From contig OY740774.1 of assembly GCA_963513935.1 (NCBI GenBank), positions 88,120,385 to 88,184,384 on the forward strand: 64,000 bases of DNA, read 5' to 3'. Made by a program: the position numbers and the translations under genes. The DNA is from Aphrophora alni (Eukaryota > Arthropoda > Insecta > Hemiptera > Aphrophoridae). Shown here in pieces: positions 59,131-64,000 of this stretch (positions are counted from its first letter, which is position 1; each line of letters starts with the position of its first letter). The notes under the pieces are model-generated. The model searched no databases. It was not told the DNA's origin and was given only the letters and a program-made list of their open reading frames with translations.

Positions 59131-59929
59131 GTATATTAAAATTTTAAGTAGGAGGTAATAACTCTTTTGTTCAAAATTCTAAATATTTTGTGTAATTATG
59201 TAGAGAAATGAAAATAAATGAGGATGATAAACATAATTAGCTTCGATGTTCAGAATCTTTCCATAATGAAACTGACATTATAAACTTCAATAATACTGTA
59301 ATTCAATTTAATATGTAAGTATAATCAAATTATTATATTTTTATTGGTGTTACTTTCCTAATATGTTCTCAGTATACTGAATTGCAGGATTTCGCACAAT
59401 TCATTAAATACAATTTTAATTTATAACGTTTTTGTTTTTTGTCCAAATTTTATGATAATTTGTGGTTTTATAGGTATCTGCATTCAAATAAAATACTTCC
59501 CCATGGTAAAAATATTTTTCATTTTTTTCCTATAATAAAATAAACTTAGTTTTTTTTTAAAATTACATTTTTATATTATATTCCAGTAACAATTTTTTAA
59601 AAATTAAATGGTGTTTTTATACCAAAATTCCAATAATATAATTAGTTTTAAGCATTTTGATGAAAGAATCATAATTTTATCAGTCTAAGAAGTGTAATTC
59701 TAAATTCAAATAAAGCTGCTTGCAAAACAATCTTTCGGGCAGCAGTCTTTTTAGCTTATTTTTCAGAGAAAATGACACACACAAAAAAAGCTCACCCTAA
59801 AAAATTTAATTTTGATCACAGTCCTCAAAGGGTTAAAATGCATTCGTTACGCAGTCTGGCAGTGTGCTAATCTTGTATAGTAACACTAAGATCATTCCCT
59901 GTCATTTCAGGAGTAATGAAAGCAGCTTA

Positions 59930-60340
59930 TCTAATTATAATCCTATTTGTCAATTCATTTATTTCAACTAGGTTTGCGAAAATTAGTTGGCCAAGAGTTG
60001 CCGCACTTGTAGTGCATAGTGAGGTGAGCTCCACCTAGATGAAACCACAAAGTGTTGAAAATTAGCCCAACAATATTGAATTTGTGGTATTATTTGTCAA
60101 CTAATAAATTCTGAAAGTAAATCTCCTGTTAAATTTCTTTGTATTATAAAGGATCCAATTACATTAGAACCAACAATCTCTGCCCAGACGTTAACTTTCT
60201 GTGGATAATGGTTGTGATCGCCCTGAGATTTCCATCGGACCAGTATCGACTGTTATGCCTATTAATTTAGCATGAACGTTGATTCATCTGTAAATACAAC
60301 ATTTGCAACAAAGATTTTGAGTTACAACAAATTTACAACC
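59930..60340 (-). pseudogene. Tc1/mariner-superfamily transposase relic
   Basis: On the - strand VVFTDESTFMLN is followed, in shifted frames, by NRHNSRYWSDGNLR, KVNVWAEIVGSNVIGSF and ALQVRQLLAN. This is the order seen in insect IS630-type transposases (DES.F ... NR...RYW ... KV.VW.GI ... GP). Heavily decayed. Confidence 0.55.
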
Positions 60341-60554
60341 TTTGAGTTGACAAAGTTTGAATGCTCAATCAATTTCTCCATCATAATGTCGCAGTACTAT
60401 ACTCAACAAGTAACACACAGTAAATAAGATTATTTACTTGATAATGATCAATTTAATGGAAAGAATGTTGTATATGTTTTTGGTTGCTTCCAACATTTGG
60501 AAGTACTCTATTTTCTCAACGTTAATTTTATGAGTACTATTACCAGGACGCACG

Positions 60555-60574
60555 CACACACACACACACACACA
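60555..60574 (+). repeat. (CA)n microsatellite
   Basis: About ten CA units preceded by CGCACG. Confidence 0.9.
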
Positions 60575-61120
60575 TTTTAGACAAATAGTTATTGAGTTTT
60601 GTCTAAAAACAGGTCATGGAGAACCTGAACGTCTTTCTATGCTTACTCATTCAGTATGGAAAACATTGATGTTGTCCAATGCCCAATGCAATATATACGT
60701 CTATATTCTAGACCTTAAGAAAGAATTTTTTTAAAGATGTACTTATCACATTTCATATTTCTAAAACAATAAAAATCCAGTCTAGAAAACTTCATAACTG
60801 AAAACCGCTAAAACATAGCTGACTATAGCATATCTAAACAAAGAAAGGATTGTAGAAAAATGAATATAAATCTCTTATTAAATACACATTTTAATACTAT
60901 GGGCCAAACAAAGATAAATGACAGATGTACACTTTACATCAATGTTTATCAATTGAACACCTGTTTAGAAAACAAACAACAAGATTACAAATACAATTTG
61001 TAGTTCATACAATTTTTAAAACTATGATAATTCAAAAGTAAATCTCTAACATATGTTTTATCATTTTGTCCATTGACCAAAACCTTTTCAAAACTGAAAC
61101 CGTGGAATATTAGCATTTAA

Positions 61121-62123
61121 CCCTTAGCACGCTGAATAACAATTTAGGCTTTTACTCATAACGTGCTATTAGGAAAAACCAATTTTTTTGTAGTTGTTTA
61201 AAGTTCTATTTGATTTTGGGTTCTTACAGATATATTTGGTAAAAAAAAATGTAGATTGGCTTTAAAATTATTATTATTATTTTTTTTTTTTTTACAGATT
61301 AAAACAAGAAAAAATACTTTATTTCACATTTTTGACCGCTCTATGAAACAGATTATTTATTATTTTTAAATTTACAAACAAATCATATTATATTTTTTTA
61401 TATAAAAGTAGGCCTACTATTTAATTCAAAATAACCTGAATTTCATCAAACAAATCAATTTTACTAAAAAAAGATTTTGAGAAAAATCAACATACCGTAT
61501 CAAAAATATCTTTCTATTCCTCATAATAATTACCTACATTCAAGACATCAAAAAAAATACTGATATAGACTAAATATACATATAAACACACAAACAATAT
61601 TTGAAGATAATATTTCAATATGTATTCTGTAGTTGAAAAAGATGCATTCATTATTTCATCTATAAATTGATCAAATCCATGGTGTCAGGGTTTGCCATTT
61701 TTATAACTAGCATATTTTACACAAAATAAAAATGTATACTATAACCTAAAATATAAATAATACGGCCTAAACAAATCAACAATGAACAGCTATAGCAGTG
61801 ATAACGCTGACACAAAACATTTCACAACTGACAGTCGTAGCTTACTAGAACGAGAAATCACGTTATACGCGCTGGGGCAGAACACAAAATGGCGCCTGGT
61901 TGCTATAACAATCAAATAAAGTCCAACGACAGGTGATCGAGAACAAAGACCATAGTGGGAGTGTCACTTTACACCAATAGGACATTTCCCTGCACTCTAT
62001 TGGACTTTAAACGAATTAAAAATACCTGCAGAAGTCAAATAGTGCTGAATCGAGATATCCCGTCACACGCGTTACCAGTCAAGTTGAGGATTACGTGAAA
62101 TCCCGTCATACCCGTGCTAAGGG
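61121..62123. mobile_element. piggyBac-type non-autonomous element
   Basis: TTAA at 61117-61120 and 62124-62127. The termini are CCCTTAGCACGCTGAATAAC and, in reverse complement, CCCTTAGCACGGGTATGACG: 11 identical terminal bases. The 1003 bp has no transposase. The right 300 bases (61850-62120) are GC-richer. Confidence 0.85.
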
Positions 62124-62127
62124 TTAA

Positions 62128-64000
62128 AAATAGACCTTGTATTAAATAATATCCCCCTTCAAATCCAAATTGCGCCAACACACTTTACGAGGAATTGTGT
62201 TCTTTGAACAAAGGTTTTATTCAGCTTTCTTCTCTGACCGAATATTTTAACTTGTTTTCTTCTTTGACCGAAATGTTGATTTTCAGTTGGAAAAGAATCT
62301 GAGTCTTTCCTGACCAAAAGGTTACTATAATATATTTTCGGCCAGAGGAAACTGCACAAGTAAACAACTTGAGACTTATTTTCCATGATTTGATATGGTT
62401 TCTTGCTATAGCTCTCCGCTGTTATACTTAAATCTTTCGTAATTTAGGAAAACTTTATGCAGTAAATTCTGACATGATCTGTATTCTTTATATGTTTATA
62501 AGAGAAAAAAAAGTGAAAAGAACTCTTTTATGTATCTAAAACATTTACATCTAAACCCGCCTTTCACTCAAATGCGTGTTAAGAAGTTTACCGCTCAACT
62601 ATAATTCTGTAAGTGAGAAATAAAACAAAAATATTGTTTAGCAAAGAATACAACTCACATTGTTTTCCCCCATTATTATACAAAGTAAAATAATAGAATG
62701 TTTGTAAATGCATTTTTATAATTACATATATTTACAATTTTTTCAACACTTTGATGATCTAGTAAACAGCTATTACAACAAAAAATTTGTAATCCTACAT
62801 ATCTGAAGAGAAAAGACGTGGTTTTGGAACATTTATACAAAACACATGTAAGCCTAATACGTTTTAATTGTTATAGAAAATGAAAGACAATAAGAGATTT
62901 TGAAATTAACAAATTGTCCTTAATAAACGGGAAAAAAGAAACTTTAAGATGAAAGAAAAAGATTTACAAAACAAAAAGAGCGTAATATTATATTTTACAG
63001 GTTTTACAGTGGCAATTAAACTCTCCAAACAACAAATTGTAGCTATTTTTAATATCAGATTACAAATTCAAACCATAACAAAACCTAAAGTATTTTAGTA
63101 TCATAAAACCTAACTACCTTTATTTCTAAATTGAACTTTGAAGTCTATATACTGGAGATTTGGGATCACTTTTGGATTAATAATTTATTTTAGTGTGCCC
63201 TCTTTCAAAACAGTGTTCTAAATGTAGAGGCACCAAACACTTTTGGTACTGCCAATAAACTTTTTCTTCACCTCGTTTCTAGTACAAGCCACTGCATGGC
63301 TTGTAATGAAATTGTTTATCTGTAGGAGGGATTTTTGTGGAAAGCTTTATAGGGCTGTTAGAAAGAAGCCACCCATGTCAATTAGAAGCTTTTGTTGGAA
63401 GTTTAGCAATATCTAATTTAGTTCTACCAAATTTATTTTATATTAAAAAATATATATCCTTTTTTTTATTTGAATAGAATAGGCTATATAAATTAAAAAT
63501 AGATTTATCAAGCAAATCCTTGACATTTTATTTTATACACAATATATGAAATGGATGTCAACAATTTGAGGTAACTTATGTAATAATAATTTAAAATCTG
63601 CCGTTCTAACGTACACAGAAACATAACTATACATTAAACAAGAGAAGAATCTGGACACAGAACAGAAATCCTCTCGGGCAAAATATTTCCATAAATTCTG
63701 TTTAAATTTTGTTTCAGAGTTAAGTTGCTTCAGTAAAGGAAGCAAACCTGTTGTAAAACCTAGCAACAGAGTTCAAGGGATTTTTTTATGGCTATGGATG
63801 TTGTAACAAGAGCCACATAAAAGTCATCTCTTGACCTCATGTAGTGGTTATGGATTTCTTTGCTAAAAGCTAAATTAAATTTATCCCCCAAAATTAATAA
63901 AATAGTATTCATCAAACCATATTGATGGAAAAATTATGATTTAAAAAATCTCTCTATACCAGAAAGTTTTAGCTTCTGTTAAAATAATAGTTTATTAATA
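62128..64000. other. No gene seen
   Basis: At 62200-62340 the motif TCTTCTCTGACCGAA recurs at roughly 30-50 bp spacing (TCTGACCGAA, TTTGACCGAAA, CCTGACCAAAA), giving a - strand ORF that is a repeat by-product. The rest is AT-rich with no recognised gene. Confidence 0.5.

Larger units (their letters stand above)
53255..59836. mobile_element. piggyBac-like TTAA-bounded element hosting nested insertions
   Basis: TTAA at 53255-53258 is followed by CCCTTTGCAGACTG. TTAA at 59833-59836 is preceded, in reverse complement, by CCCTTTGAGGACTG (12 of 14 match). Inside lie a pogo-like element (54157), a mariner-like element (55161), an LTR-like block (57060) and a Penelope fragment (58690). No piggyBac transposase is recognised, so this may be a non-autonomous copy swollen by later insertions, or two unrelated ends. 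Confidence 0.45.

Noticed and set aside
62159..62386. 75-codon - strand ORF with repeated FGQRRK
   Set aside because: It comes from short repeats of a TCTGACCGAA motif rather than a conserved protein.

Overview
This is an AT-rich eukaryotic window, almost certainly from an insect. Short exons with GT-AG splice sites sit in kilobase introns full of mariner, pogo, hAT, piggyBac, Penelope, LINE and tRNA-SINE relics. A bug-like (hemipteran) host is my guess from the repeat style; nothing here proves the order.

Three host genes can be supported. (1) The 3' two-thirds of TMTC3, an ER multi-pass membrane TPR protein that O-mannosylates cadherins, lies on the + strand in nine exons from 11205 to 30756. 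They give 627 codons in perfect phase; the N-terminal exons are not visible and should lie upstream of the window. (2) A complete small single-exon CHCHD7 (COX23-type twin CX9C mitochondrial protein) is on the - strand at 39987-40307. (3) One - strand exon at 52994-53188 encodes the C-terminal half of a BTB/POZ domain and then stops; its upstream exons lie beyond the window or were not recognised. A possible fourth is an orphan signal-peptide ORF at 1256-1496.

Layout: 1-11.2 kb holds the orphan ORF, a 37-bp minisatellite, a minisatellite of palindromic TGACTCGAGTCA units, and fold-back MITEs. 11.2-30.8 kb is TMTC3, whose introns carry antisense mariner and SINE relics, a Penelope GIY-YIG fragment, an hAT MITE with a perfect 8-bp target duplication, and a LINE interrupted by a TTAA-flanked insert. 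31-40 kb is relic-rich gene desert up to CHCHD7. 40.8-50.4 kb is the most unusual part. A 617-bp satellite is organised as a three-monomer higher-order repeat (about 1850 bp) and runs into a 2.9-kb element. That element carries a barely degraded transposase-like gene, of the repetitive arthropod/cnidarian family I associate with the DUF7869 label. The satellite resumes on the far side with a 60-bp overlap. 53.3-59.8 kb is a nest of mobile elements bounded by TTAA and CCCTTTG termini, starting 66 bp upstream of the BTB exon's splice acceptor. A second TTAA element with clean termini fills 61.1-62.1 kb.

The host genes have no evident functional link. The window is best read as three unrelated genes embedded in repeats, and the satellite/transposon compound at 40.8-50.4 kb is the structure most worth following up.
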